This document shows positions 12,499 through 24,603 of a stretch of DNA of 64,000 nt, piece after piece. The stretch comes from Iris pallida (Eukaryota; Streptophyta; Magnoliopsida; Asparagales; Iridaceae), in contig JANAVB010002199.1 of NCBI GenBank assembly GCA_029216955.1, positions 12,898,417 through 12,962,416 on the forward strand. Reading direction: 5' to 3'. Positions within the stretch are counted from its first letter, which is position 1. The number at the start of each line of letters is the position of its first letter. The translations under genes and the position numbers were made by a program. The notes under the pieces were generated by a model. The model did not search any database and had not been told where the DNA came from. It was given only the letters and a program-made list of their open reading frames with translations.

Positions 12499-13658
12499 GA
12501 CGTATCCTTCTTTATTCTTCGACAGTGTTGCGAATAATGAAGCATCACCGGTCATGTGCCGTGAGAAACCGCTGTCGAAAATCCATTTGCTTCTAGCATG
12601 TGAAGGGTATTCCACCTACAAAAGAATTTACAGATAAAACTTTTGGTACCCATTTCTTGTAGGGTTCTGGAATGTTAGTTTTCGGTATCCATGCATATAT
12701 ATTTAAATCAACAAGCTTTCTAACTCTACATGCATGAGAGATATGACCAATGGTGCCACAATAATGACATCTAGCATGTTGAGTGTTGGATGCAGTGTGT
12801 TGTGCATGATTATTAGGTCTTAGTTTTCTAGTATAATAGAATGCATGCCTATTAGTCTTCTTGGGCAAAAGTTTGGTTTGGTTTGGTCTAACAGTGTTGG
12901 GTTTGACAATGTTTCGATGATTCGGTAAGTGACACATGTTAGGGTAGGAAGCAGCAACCTCAGGCTATTTTTCTAACATAATTTCCAACTTTTTGGAAGT
13001 GTCATACAATGTATTATAATCAGCAGTAAGTGCATCATTTTTGATTAGTGCTTGCTGAAGACTCTTCTTCTCTTTGAGTAGGTCTTCCTCTAATTGGATA
13101 ATGGTCTTGTCTTTTTTTCGGATAGTCATGTGGTCTCGTGTAATAATAACTTAACAGGAGAAAGCTCACATACCTCACTAGAATTATCATTACTTCTAAC
13201 CTCAGCTAGTAGGTCAGTAAGTCTTCCTATTTCATCTTTGTACTCTTTGAGTACCTTCTTAGACTTTTGATATTTGCTACGCAGTTTTTTGTAATCACCT
13301 AAGAGGTCACTAAAGGCTTCACCTAATTGTTCAAAGGTAAAATCATCATATGTATCAAACACGGGGTTAGTATTTACCTGATCGAATGCCATTAAACATA
13401 CATTTGCAGCATCGTCTGATTGTTCATCTTCTGAGTCGCTGACTTCGTTTTCATGCCATATGCTTGTGTTGGCGTACCTTCTGGATGTTGATTCCTTCAG
13501 GTAATCTTTGTCATACTTATTGCTTTTCCTGGTTGATGATGATGCTATTGGACAGTCCTTTTTCATATATCCTTTCTTCTTGCAACCGTAGCAGATAGGA
13601 TCTTCTTCGTTGTTGTTGTTGTTATGTTCCTTTGTTCTTCTATTGAATCTCATGAATA
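12499..13658 (-). pseudogene. copia gag C-terminus and protease start, second copy of a tandem duplication
   Basis: On the minus strand this carries the gag region with a zinc knuckle of the form CYGCKKKGYMKKDC (13686-13126 frame), a coiled-coil-like Lys/Glu-rich stretch, a second knuckle CHYCGTIGHISHAC (12937-12593 frame), and the beginning of the protease up to the GACGT insertion site. The same order occurs at 13850-15020, so the segment is a duplicate. The junction near 13655 joins the protease/linker sequence STGSTI to the zinc-knuckle upstream sequence MRFNRRTKEHN out of its natural order. One knuckle position (GYM instead of GHM) has lost its histidine. Confidence 0.82.
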
Positions 13659-13981
13659 GAGATAGTACTACCAGTTGAGCTATCAACTATAGTATATTTG
13701 TCTTTGACAAAGTTAATACCATAATCATTGTCAGCTAAATGGCTTATATTGAGTAGGTTATGTTTTAACTCGGTAACTAGACAGACATCTTTAATCACAT
13801 GATATGGAGCCTTACCAATATTGTCGATACCTACTATATACCCTTTAAGATTATTATCGAAGGAGACGTATCCTTCTTTATTCTTCGACAGTGTTGCGAA
13901 TAATGAAGCATCACCGGTCATGTGTCGTGAGCAACCGCTGTCGAGAATCCATTTGCTTCTAGCATGTGAAGGGTATTCCAC
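13640..13981 (-). pseudogene. copia aspartic protease and linker, first copy of the duplication
   Basis: The minus-strand frame contains KWILDSGCSRHMTGD, the aspartic protease active site of Ty1/copia (D-S-G), then KGYIVGIDNIG and VCLVTELKHNLLNISHLAD, which lead into integrase in an intact element. Here the frame is cut after STGSTI at the duplication junction near 13655 and never reaches integrase. The protease normally cleaves the Gag-Pol polyprotein. The equivalent stretch continuing into integrase is at 5600-5791, beyond the solo LTR insertion. Confidence 0.85.
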
Positions 13982-15808
13982 CTACAAAAGAATTTGCAGA
14001 TAAAACTTTTGGTACCCATTTCTTGTGGGGTTCTGGAATGTTAGTTTTCGGTATCCATGCACATATATTTAAATCAACAAGCTTTCTAACTCTACATGCA
14101 GGAGAGATATGACCAATGGTGCCACAATAATGACATCTAGCATGTTGAGTGTTGGATGCAGTGTGTTGTGCATGATTAGTAGGTCTTAGTTTTCTAGTAT
14201 AATAGAATGCATGCCTATTAGTCTTCTTGGGCAAAAGTTTGGTTTGGTTTGGTCTAACAGTGTTGGGTTTGACAGTGTTCCGATGATTCGGTAAGTGACA
14301 CATGTTAGGGTAGGAAGCAGCAACCTCAGGCTGTTTTTCTAACATAATTTCCAACTTTTTGGAAGTGTCATACAATATATTATAATCAGCAGTAAGTGCA
14401 TCATTTTTTATTAGTGCTTGCTGAAGACTCTTCTTCTCTTTGAGTAGGTCTTCCTCTAATTGGATAATGGTCTTGTCTTTTTCTTCGGATAGTCTTGTGG
14501 TCTCATGTAATAATAACTTAACAGAAGAAAGCTCACATACCTCACTAGAATTATCATTACTTCTAACCTCAGCTAGTAAGTCAGTAAGTCTTCCTATTTC
14601 ATCTTTGTACTCTTTGAGTACCTTCTTAGAGTTTTGATATTTGCTACGCAGTTTTTTGTAATCACCTAAGAGGTCACTAAAGGCTTTACCTAATTGCTCA
14701 AAGGTAAAATCATCATATGTATCAAACACGGGGTTAGTATTTACCTGATCGAATGACATTAAACATACATTTGCAGCATCGTCTGATTGTTCATCTTCTG
14801 AGTCACTGACTTCGCTTTCATACCATATGCTTGTGTTGGCATACCTTCTGGATGTTGATTTCTTCAGGTAACCTTTGTCATACTTGTTGCTTTTCCTGGT
14901 TGATGATGATGTTATTGGACAGTCCTTTTTCATATGTCCTTTCTTCTTGCAACTATAGCAGATAAGATCTTCTTCGTTGTTGTTGCTGTTGTGTTCCTTT
15001 GTTCTTCTATTGAATCTCATGAACTTCTTGAACTTTCTTACTAGGAGAGTTTGATCTTCAGAGTCAGAGTCACTGTCGTCAGAATTATCTTCGACAGTTC
15101 TTCTACGTTGAGCTTTGAAAGCAATCGACTTTTTCTTAGGTGCAACATCTTCAAAGTCTTGAAGTTCCAACTCGTGAGTGAGTAGCTTACCCATGAGTGT
15201 TTCAAGAGACATAGTGGTGAGGTCGTTCCCTTCAATGATTGTTGTAGCCTTTGGAATCTAGTTCTTCGTGAGAGCTCGTAGAAGTTTATGAATCTTCTCA
15301 TGGTTATTGTTTTCCTTGCCTAATGAAGAGAGAGGGTCTACGATATCCAGAAATCTTATAAACATTTGAGTGACGGATTCGTTTCCTTCATCTTAAACGC
15401 CTCATACTCCTGAGTAAGTTTGCTAATTTTTGACTCCTTGACTTGCGTTGTGCCTTCATGAGTCACTTCGAGAAGTTTTCATACTTCATTTGATGTTGTG
15501 CATGTAGACACCCTGTTAAATTCAGTCATGTCTAAGGCATAAAACGAAGCGTTAATAGCACGTGCGTCAAGACTGTCATATTTCTTTTCAGTTTCAGTAT
15601 ACTTGTCATGGGATTTCTCAACCAACTCTCCATCAACAGGAATACGTGCAGGCTTCTTTTAGCCATCAATCATAATAGACCATAAGTCAAAATCTAGATA
15701 TTTTAAAAAGAAACTCATCAGTGTTTTCCAGTATGTATAATTTGTACCATCAAATAGTGGAGGTCTGTTTGTGGCTTGGCCTTCACTTGTGAATTTCACA
15801 GTTGTCAT
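13959..15808 (-). pseudogene. copia gag polyprotein, interrupted
   Basis: The likely start is the minus-strand ATG at 15808 (MTTVKFTSEGQ), about 90 bases inside the primer binding site. The N-terminal part gives NRPPLFDGTNYTYWK, the usual opening of SIRE-type gag, and is broken by stops after MIDG and in the region near 15480, then by a frameshift near 15240. From 15212 the frame is open for 417 codons. It includes a zinc knuckle CYSCKKKGHMKKDC, an acidic Ser/Asp stretch, a Lys/Glu-rich coiled-coil-like part and a second knuckle CHYCGTIGHISPAC. Gag forms the particle and binds RNA. The 417-codon run is the longest intact coding relic in the window. Confidence 0.85.
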
Positions 15809-15888
15809 GTGTGATACTGTGATCTATGTAACAACTGTAATAATAAAGAATATAATAGCAGCGTTACCTCGCTTTACCTGTATAACCC

Positions 15889-15903
15889 ATTCTGATACCA
15901 ATT
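15889..15903 (-). other. primer binding site of the copia element
   Basis: The minus strand reads TTGGTATCAGAATGGG just inside the 5' LTR, the usual initiator-tRNA-Met complementary start (TGGTATCAGA) of plant copia elements. It lies about 13 bases from the LTR edge at 15916, a slightly long spacer, so the LTR edge may be a few bases off. Confidence 0.8.
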
Positions 15904-15915
15904 ATAGGAACGAAT

Positions 15916-16043
15916 TGTAGAGCATAATACTCTAGAGGGAGGGGGGTGAATAGAGTAGGCAACAGAATTTAGTTAATTAAAAATTGTTAGCAACAAGATC
16001 ACATCTAATATATCACAAGTAAGTAAATGAAAAGCAGAGATCG
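15916..16043 (-). repeat. copia 5' LTR, inner part
   Basis: This is the 3' end of the minus-strand 5' LTR (minus strand ends in CTCTACA). It is cut at 16043 by the gypsy insertion (target duplication GATCG at 16039-16043) and continues at 30612. Confidence 0.8.
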
Positions 16044-17664
16044 TGTCACGTCCCAGAACCAGAATACTGGAGAGCGAGGGACAGACACAGCCAGCTACGT
16101 ACATTGAAGTGCAACCCACCTCGCAATACGGTCACGGCTGTCTAGATGCACGAGGATTAAACTACAATCCATTAGTCTCTATGGTGAAGAACAAGCCTAG
16201 TGTCTCAATCTCAAGCAAGCAAATAAATGAACAAGATGTTAGATCATCAGACATACAAAGTAAGGCATCCCAAACATTACATATTCAGATGATCATGAAG
16301 CTAGTCATACAAAATGCGAAGACTAGCAAGAGTTTAAGTCATACATGATCAACCCTAGGATTTGCCAATCATGTAACAGCCCTTAGGCAGATATAAATTT
16401 AAGTTTCAACATGAGCTAACACTTGCTCGACGACTAAACGTCTCAAAAGAATAATTTACAATAGAATGGAAGAGCAAAATAAGAAACCCACTCGTTGCCA
16501 GAATTAAGTCTGGTGTTCACCATCTGGCTGATAATCAGGAAGATCCTCGGGTATCACTCCGAAATTTGGCTATACAAAACCAGCTGGGTCAGACCCCAGA
16601 AAGAGCAAGTGCCACAAGGGAGGCTTCATTAAGGAACTAAAACCAGCAGATAATAAAATAGAATAATAAATAAATGAACATGCTTAAATGACAAGAAGAC
16701 ATGGTTAGAATAAAACAATAGCTTGCATTAAGAGACGGAACACAATTTCCATGCTAATCACGAGCAAGCATTCAGATACGGCAAATCAAGTCCTACGGCT
16801 TGCTATCATTAGCTAACTAGGGTTATCACAGGCCTAGTTACTAGCAAGATGCAATAAGATATTCCCGCAGTCACAAGCCCTGCAGCTATCCAGGTTATCC
16901 AGGTGAGGTGATTTACAAGAGTTATCAAGATTACTGCTGTACTTTTAGTACTTATGTTTTCAAGAAGTGCCACACATGACAGTGGGCTGAAAATGTGCCC
17001 TACTCTTCGGCAGGCTACAAGTCCCTCAGGTTTTGTCGGGATAACAGGATCGCCTGTAACTGGAAAAAAATCTCTCTATATGAACTACTTGATCAATCTA
17101 GTCATTAACCTAGTCAGATTCATTGTGAATTCCTGACCATGGTAACCTGGAATCCATGTCCTAGACATGATGCAAGACGAGACATGTATCTTGTACAGGC
17201 ACAATCAGGAAAGTCAACCACGGTGTCAAGACAAGAGTTACTTAGCAAGTCAGGGTAGCTGTCGCAACAGCCTTTCAAGATTATACATGTCATGTCAGGT
17301 TACTTGTCATGTCAATAGTACTTGTCTGGAGTGCACCTCGACGGGCCACTTATCAAGAGTTATCAAGACGGGTTCATATTATCATATTCAAGTCAAGTTC
17401 AAGTTACTATATCAAGACTATCAACTGTCAAGTCGGGTCGTCGCAATTTAGGCCAAGTATAGAAAAACATGCAAAGAAGATCGAGAACACCCATGTGTGA
17501 TTGAAACTATAAGTCACATATGAACTCTGATTTAAGTGAGACATGAAGATTCTTAAAACCAAGGCAAAGATCTACAACTTTCATGTTTTGAGTTTTTCAA
17601 GATTCTAGCTACAAAATAGCTTAAACGGACAAAAACAGTCATTTAAAGTGATTCGCGCACGGGC

Positions 17665-20093
17665 AAAAGGTGTAATGCCCCGCTCCGCACGACGCATTAT
17701 GCTGAGACGTTGACTCAAAGAGTCGCGTTGACCGAATGAAATGTATTGATTTGAATCGATACGAAAGTTACGTTGTCCCGAGCAATGCATCGAACTAAGT
17801 CGATGCGAAGAGTTGTATTGTCCCAAAAAATGCATCGACTTGAATCAATGCGAAGCGCTGCATTTCCCCGAAGGCTAAGTGCGTTGAGTCGGCTCGAAGA
17901 TTCTAAGAAATTGGATCGACCCAAGGCGCAAGTCTGAATCGATGCAAGTATTGATTTTAGTTGGTTTCATGTGCATGTTATCCGTTTATGCTGAAATATT
18001 AGAGGTCTACATTTTGCCTCATTCGCAACGGGTCTGCAAAACCAAATCACCGCCTCGCAACGGGCTGGGACTTGGGTACGGTAAGCCAAAATCGATCGAG
18101 TAGTTCAATAAAATAAGAAGTGCTCGAATGGCTAAGTCAGAAGATTTGCCCGTGCAATAAAGTTATGAAATCGAGCCGCATCGGCTCGGCAAACAACAAG
18201 GCGTATCGGCTTAAGGTGGGAGGACTGACTCTTTTTTTTACTCCTTCATGTCTAAGTAAGAATGTATCATTGTATGCTAAGTTAATCTATCGACGCCACG
18301 GGCGTGGTCCGATCGGAAGATAAATCATAGTGTGTGTCAAACACTAGTTAGAACATTTGAAATGAAACGTGCATCAAATGCACGAGTCGCTATGGAACAT
18401 TGAATATCGCAAAGACAAGCGCCTCGGTGCACAAGCCACAAGAACATGGGATAACTGTATCGGCAAGTGCCTTAGTGCACGAGTCATATCGTGCCCCCGA
18501 GCACGAGATAGAAGGCTAGCACATTGAAAGACAATATAGGTGAGTGCCATAGTGCATGAGCCATGTACATTGAACACTAAGGCATAGAACATGGAAATAC
18601 GGCTTCGATGCGTGCATCAAGTGCACGACGCGAAGGAAAAGATGACAAATGTGTCAAAACGTGTGTACGTGCACGAGATCATAAAAGATGGCATCATTGC
18701 GAAAGAGTACAGTTGTGGCATGAATGTGATAGAACTGTCAGATATGACATGATGCCTCGAAAATGTTCAGGACCTTTGGGTCGTTCTGTTGACGAACATT
18801 GAGTTGGGACATGATGCCATTGAACATCGAAACAAAGTATGGAAAGTGAGAACATAGAAAGTTAATATGAGAAATACGAGATGATGAATGTCTGAGTCGT
18901 GGACTCAAGACTATGTTTGGTTGTTTGAATAAGATGCACGTTGCATGGTCGAATAGGCTTGACAAATATAAGAGATAATAGCCCGTGCACGGGTGTTCCC
19001 TTGAATGGTTAGTGCCGGAGAGCCGGAACCGTTTGGCCTAGGAGGGACGTTAATCTTTGATGGGCGCACATCTGTAAGACGACTAGCAACCAGTTGTAGA
19101 TGTGAAAAGTCGCAAAAGATGGTATACATATGGTATGTCTTCGGTTGTTTGGGATAGCAACCCAATCCGTGAAGCGCTGGGCTACCCAATTTGAGAAAAG
19201 AAAGAAAAAAAAATAAAAGAGAAACAAGTTTAGTCCATTATGATGCGGATACGCCGGTGACCTTCATATAGTTAAGGAACGGTGGATTGAAAGTGCAGGC
19301 ACACAAAGATCCTGCACGGAGCACTTATAACATGACAGGGAAGAATTGAAGCGTATTCACCTTGCGTCAGTGCAAGGGTGAGTGTGTCGCTGTTGGTAAG
19401 AAATCCTGCCGCGAAACGAAATACGAGATTGCTTGATATTGCCTGTCTGTATGCTTATGAAATTCTTCGATAACATGCTTGCCATGATAACATGCTTTAC
19501 CACTTTCGAATATGCCATGAAATCGACCCTAAGAAGAATATAGCAAGATCATAAGCTAAGTTGCATGATTCAACATAAATACTAAATGTCGGTTTAGAAA
19601 GTGGGTCTTTTCATCAGTACATGCGAGGACGAACGTACTGATCCTCCAGCAGCTTTTATGCAGGGCACAGGAAATGGATTGCTCATGGTGGAGCTTTTCT
19701 TGAACACGCTGAGGCATGGAATGTCGTAGCGTATTGAGGCCTGCGATCGTATTGACGCTCGGACTTGCAACATGATTGATGCGACCGAGATATAGAGGGC
19801 ATGATGTATAGAACGGTAAAATCCTTTGTGGGCAAGAGAGAACTTGAGTGTTGTAGCCAATCTGGCAAATTCAGTTGGGCTATTGAAAGCCTTTGTAATA
19901 TCAGTTCATTATCAATAAAGAGAATTGTTTCGTATACTCTGTTTTCTTCTGTTTGCTAATATCAAATCAAAGATAACCATTTTAAGAACTTGTCATCTTG
20001 CCTTATACGAGCGCAACTCTAGGCTCGTGCGGCATCATGCCTCCTGTGAGGACGATGATTCGGGTGATTCCGGGTCAGGGTATGACAAAAAGT
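17665..20093. mobile_element. solo LTR of a different gypsy family (family B)
   Basis: The insertion 17671-20088 starts TGTAATGCCCCGC and ends GGGTATGACA. It interrupts the 3' LTR of the Tekay element exactly between CGGGCAAAAG and the minisatellite, as the uninterrupted 5' LTR shows at 29470-29490. AAAAG occurs on both sides (17665-17669 and 20089-20093), with one extra G on the left, so the 5-bp target duplication is offset by one base or mutated. No coding and no second LTR are visible. Its sequence is unrelated to the surrounding LTR family and is rich in TCGATGCGAAG-like repeats near 17740-17890. Confidence 0.8.
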
Positions 20094-20402
20094 ACATGGT
20101 GCAAGGTGCAAGACGTGCGAGGTGCAAGGTGCACGAGGTGTAAGGTGCACGAGGTACGCGAGGTACAAGATGCACGAGGTACGCGAGGTGCAAGGTGTAC
20201 GAGGTGTAAGGTGCACTAGGTGCACGAGGTACAAGGTGCACGAGGTACAAGGTGCGCGGACCAAAAGGTGCGCGAGGTGCAAGGTGCACGAAGCAAAAGG
20301 TGCACGAGGTGCATGGTGTGCGGACCAAAAAGTGCACGAGGTGAAAGATGTGCGGACCAAAAGGTGCGCAAGGTACAAGGTGCGCGAACCAAAAGGAGCA
20401 TG
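20093..20402 (+). repeat. minisatellite in the 3' LTR of the Tekay element
   Basis: Irregular tandem copies of GTGCACGAGGTGCAAG and CGCGGACCAAAAG-type units. Six overlapping open frames on both strands are repeat by-products. The array is the counterpart of 29481-29992 in the 5' LTR but is shorter. Confidence 0.9.
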
Positions 20403-21025
20403 AGGTGTCGTCCCTACCAGCAAGCTTTTGGCCATGGAGTTTTAGAAACTTCTAATGTCCATAACTTGGGCTAAAAGATTTAAAATTGGGTAAAATAAAT
20501 GTCTAAATTGAATGAAATTGAATTCTCTACAACATGGAACCATTAGCTTTCAAAAATAACAAAGTTTAAGAGATCAAAACCAAGAAAAATCGAAGAAACT
20601 ATAAACTTAGATCTACAAAAATGTAACCCTCAAAACCAAAATCTTCAAGTTCTAAAGAGACTCAGAATCAAGCAAAAGAAAAACAAAAGAACAATAAAAT
20701 TTGCGATCCATCATGAAGCAAGTTGTACTTGCCTAGGGCTTGGGTATAGGTGGAGAGGAGTAAATGAAGAAGATGAGAAGAAATAAATGAAAGTTATGGA
20801 GGAGAGAGAGTGAGAATTTGACTTAAATACCAAACCTCTCCATCTCAAACAAAACGAAGCCAAGCCAAGCCAAGCCAAGTCATGTTGAACCAAACCAAAT
20901 AAACCAAGGCAAGATTAAACCAAGACTAGGCTAAGCAAGACAAGTCTAACTACGATCCACCTGACAAATGTCAGAAATTCGTACACGTATAATGAAAATA
21001 CGTATAACAGAAAATGGGAGTGACA

Positions 21026-21045
21026 ACTCTACCCACCTTAGAAGA
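21026..21045 (-). other. polypurine tract of the Tekay element
   Basis: On the minus strand TTCTAAGGTGGGTAGAGT directly precedes the 3' LTR start TGTCA, following GAGGACGAAAT. This matches the usual plus-strand primer region of plant Tekay/Del elements. Confidence 0.75.
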
Positions 21046-21241
21046 ATTTCGTCCTCGGAATTTAATCAAGAGACTAGAGGTGTCGGGACAAGTTATACTA
21101 ATACTGGAAATCTACGACTGGCAGTCAATCAAGCAATCATTCATGTAAGCAAGGAATTAAAAGCATAAGGCATAAGAAAGATATTATACCTTATGAGTCA
21201 AACAGGTGTGGATATCGCGATCGGATATTATCCTCACGTTT

Positions 21242-22400
21242 TCAAGTTGACTCACCCAAAGAGTGATGAGCCCAAGCAACATGGACTAAACTAATAGTCT
21301 TGTTCTTGAGTATCTTCTCCTTTCGGTCTAATATGGATACGGGCCTTTCCTCATACGAAAGGTTGGTACCAACAACCAATTCCGAATGATCAAGGATATG
21401 GCTCGGATCCGGAATGTACCATCGCAATTGAGATACATGGAATACGTCATGTACCTCACGTAACGATGGAGGAAGAGCGAGATGATAGGACACATCACCT
21501 ACTCACTCGAGAATATCAAATGGCCCTATATACCTAGGACTAAGCTTTTCCCGTACACCGAATCGAATGACACCACGGGTAGACGAGATCCTAAGGAATA
21601 CGTGGTCACCGATAAAAAACTCAAGAGGATGCCGATGAGAATCGACCCAATGGCGCTGACGATCTTGTGCAACTCGAAGATGATCTCTAACTTGTCTGAC
21701 CACTTCGATAGTCTGCGTAACCATTTCTGGACCAAGCATCTACCTCTCGCCTACATCATCCCAGGCTAAAGGTGATCTGCACTTTCTGCCATACACTCAA
21801 ACAGTACCATCTGGATACTGGCCCAAAAACTGTTATTGTAGGAGAACTCCACTAGATGTAGGTGATCTTTTCACGAACCACCGAAGTCAAGTGTACATGA
21901 TCGCAATATATCTTCAAGAGTTTGAATCGTACGCTCTGACTGACCATCTGTCTGCGGATGATAAGCTGAACTAAACTTGAGACGAGTTCCCAAACTCTTC
22001 TGAAGACTCCGCCAAAAGTGCGACGTAAATCTTGAATCTATGTCTGATATGATACTGACTGGCACTCCATGCAATCTGACTATCTGTCTAAGATACATCC
22101 CTGCTAGTTGATCCGTCGACTGACCAATCCTAAAAGGGAGAAAATGAGCTACCTTGGTGAGTCGGTCAACTATAACCCATATAGCATCTCTCCTTGCTGG
22201 GGATTTAGGTAACCCAGCTACAAAATCCATGGTAATATGCTCCCACTTTCATTCTGGGATTGATAAAGGTTGAAGAAGTCCAGCTGGTCTCTGATGTTCA
22301 ACTTTAACTTGTTGGCAAACTAAACAACGACAGACAAACCGAGCTATCTCCCTCTTCATGCCATTCCACCACAAATGCTGACGGATATCATGATACATCT
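21242..22400 (-). pseudogene. gypsy integrase and chromodomain-like C-terminus
   Basis: The minus-strand frame 22230-21871 contains [33 protein letters not shown] and [18 protein letters not shown], which include the D, D and E of the integrase catalytic triad. Upstream, shifted frames show HLWWNGMKREIARFVCRC and CQQVKVEHQRPAG, the zinc-binding end. Later frames (21739-21503 and 21493-21242) give SPRYIGPFDILE, VFHVSQLRWYIPDPSH and PVSILDRKEKILKNKTISLV, the GPF/Y motif and the chromodomain-like end typical of Tekay elements. Stops and frameshifts separate the parts. Confidence 0.87.
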
Positions 22401-23380
22401 TCGTACCACTGGGATGAATTGAATACTATGAACTGTGAGCTTCTGTCATGATCTCTTATCTGATGTCACCATTGGGTACACAAAGACGCCTTCCATGTCG
22501 GAGCATGTCATCTTCGTGAATGCATAACTCTGCTCTTCTTCCTGCTTCACATTCTGCCCTAAGCCGTTGAAGCTTAGAATCCGTTGATTAAGCTATCTTG
22601 ATTCTCTCTACTATGATGGACTGAACTAGCATACTGGCCATCAATGCCACATTAGTAGGTAGAACTATCTCTATACCCATCTTATGAAGATCTGCTAATA
22701 ACTCTGGCTGTGCTGTTAGAAAATAAGCTCCTGCTCTTCTACTCAACGCATCTGTAACTATGTTGGCATTCCCAAGGTGATACTGCAGGTTGATGTCATA
22801 ATCTACCAATAGCTCTAGCCACCTTCTCTAACGTATGTTAAGATCCTTCTGGGTAAACACATACTTAAGACTCTTGTGGTCGGTAAAAATCTCTACTCGA
22901 TCTCCATACAAGTAATGCCTCCAAAGCTTAAGGGCAAAAACCACCGTTGCTAACTCTAAGTCATGGGTTGGACAATTTCTCTCATGATTACGAAGCTGAC
23001 GTGATGTATAAGCTACTATCTTACCATGCTGCATCAAGACGCATCCCAATCCTCTGCCTGAAGCATCACAATAAACTGAAAATCCTCCAATTTTCCATCT
23101 GTAAGTGTGAGAATGGGTACCGTCATCAATCCTTGCTTCAACTTCTCGAATGAACTCTGACACTCTGTTGTCCAAGCAAACTGCACATACTTGTGGGTCA
23201 ACTGCATCAATGGTGCTGAAATTTGAGCAAAGTCTGACACAAATCGTCGGTAATAATCGGCCAATCCTAGAAAACTGCAAACTTCTGCGACGGTACTAGG
23301 TACTGGCCATGTCTCTATAGCCACTATCTTCTGGGGGTCCACTTCCACTCCACCTCTGGTGATGATGTGACCTAAGTACT
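22401..23380 (-). pseudogene. gypsy RNase H domain and linker to integrase
   Basis: Minus-strand frames give [20 protein letters not shown] (RT thumb), then [50 protein letters not shown] and [19 protein letters not shown], then YHLGNANIVTDALSRR. These are the ordered Ty3/gypsy RNase H motifs including the catalytic D-E-D positions. A frameshift near 23040 and a stop after LNIR break the frame. The 22401-22587 part shows the degenerate linker to the zinc-binding domain of integrase. Confidence 0.85.
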
Positions 23381-24003
23381 AAATGCGATCAAGCCAAAAT
23401 TCATACTTACTGAAGTTGCGTACAACTGGTGCTCTTTGAGAATCTGAAGGACTACTCGGAGATGTTACTTATGCTCTGCTTCACTCTTGCTATATACTAA
23501 GATGTCGTCTATAAACACTATCATGAACTGATCCAAATAGGACATGAAGATACGATTCATGAGATCTATGAATACCGCTGGCGCATTGGTCGCTCCGAAT
23601 GACATAACGAGAAACTCCCAATGTCCATATCTAGATCTGAATGTTGTCTTCGGGATGTCTTGCTCTCTGACTCTGATCTGATGGTATCCCGATCGCAAGT
23701 CAATCTAAAAGAATACTGCTGTTCCACTGAGTTGATCGAATAAATCATCTATCCTTTGTAGGGGATATCTGTTCTTAATTGTTACATAATTTAAGGTACG
23801 ATAATCAACACATAATCTTGACGTACCATCCTTCTTCTTCATAAGAAGCATCGGGGCTCCCCAAGGTGATCCACTAGCACGAATGAATCCCTTGGTTCTG
23901 AGTTCTTCAATCATCTTGTACAGGATCTCCAACTCTGATGGTGCCATTCTATAGACTCTCTCTGATACTGGTGCCATCCCTGGAATCAAATCAATGGTGA
24001 ACT
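23381..24003 (-). pseudogene. gypsy reverse transcriptase
   Basis: The frame 23989-23705 gives [37 protein letters not shown] and [10 protein letters not shown]. One in-frame TAG after AVFF separates it from 23698-23465, which gives [22 protein letters not shown] and [15 protein letters not shown]. The catalytic FIDD box is intact and only the stop (plus a later frameshift near 23460) visibly disables the domain, so it is less decayed than the copia polymerase. Confidence 0.9.
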
Positions 24004-24603
24004 CTATCTCTCTCTCTCTGACGGCATGCCTGGGAGCTCTTCGGGAAATACATCAGGAAATTCTTCTACTACTCTGGGAAACTGAACTGCTGCTGCTATC
24101 GCCATCCTCAAGACTGGTGGAGAAGGTTCTACTTCACCTCTAGAAAATGAAAACTCTTCTTCGTCGAAAATATCAAAAATAATCATGCCAACATGGTAGT
24201 CTATTCTTGCGTATTGATCCTTCAACCAATCCATTCCTAGGACCACATCATAGTCGGCCACCAGAAATTATATCAATATAGCGGGAAACTCTCTACCGCT
24301 AACTACGATTCAACACGAGGAATAGACTCTATCTACCCCCACAAGACCGTTACCAGTAAGTATATTGAGCCTTACTGATAATGACTCGGGCTCCAGTCTT
24401 ATCCGTGTAGTGAATCGTGTAGACATAAATGAATGTGATGCACCCGAATCAAATAATACTGATGCTGGAAAAGAGTTGACGAGAATGGTACCTGCTACCA
24501 CCTCACCTGATGCCAATTCTTCTGCCACGGTCAGAGCCATAGCTTGACCCTGTCCTCTTGGTGCTGGTCCCCTCTGCTGGTGACCTCTCTGCCTGTTCTG
24601 AAT
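24004..24603 (-). pseudogene. gypsy aspartic protease
   Basis: The frame 24540-24310 gives GTILVNSFPASVLFDSGASH, with the DSG active site of retropepsin. A frame change near 24290 leads to DYDVVLGMDWL and then the Glu/Pro-rich linker into reverse transcriptase (24261-24004, ending [13 protein letters not shown]). The protease processes the polyprotein in an active element. Confidence 0.87.

Larger units (their letters stand above)
5787..12503 (+). mobile_element. outer solo LTR (gypsy LTR family A) with GACGT target duplications
   Basis: The insertion lies at 5792-12498, begins TGTAATGCC, ends GGGGCGTGACA, and is flanked by GACGT (5787-5791 and 12499-12503). The uninterrupted version of the target is present at 13846-13880 in the duplicated copia segment, which proves the insertion point. 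No coding or second LTR is found, so this is a solo LTR left by LTR-LTR recombination. Removing the inner insertion leaves about 2.87 kb. A TATA-like TATTTATA lies near 5982. The LTR contains a 24-bp minisatellite (6588-6830) and a duplicated hairpin module near 11540-11830. Confidence 0.9.
16044..21025 (-). repeat. 3' LTR of the Tekay-like element, interrupted by a solo LTR
   Basis: The LTR consists of 16044-17670 plus 20089-21025 (about 2.56 kb after removing the insertion). It matches the 5' LTR at 28674-30606 but retains an 818-bp stretch (16689-17506) that the 5' LTR lacks. It contains a minisatellite at 20093-20402. Confidence 0.87.

Noticed and set aside
20019..20474. Overlapping open frames on both strands
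   Set aside because: They are produced by the minisatellite in the Tekay 3' LTR, whose units lack stop codons in several frames.
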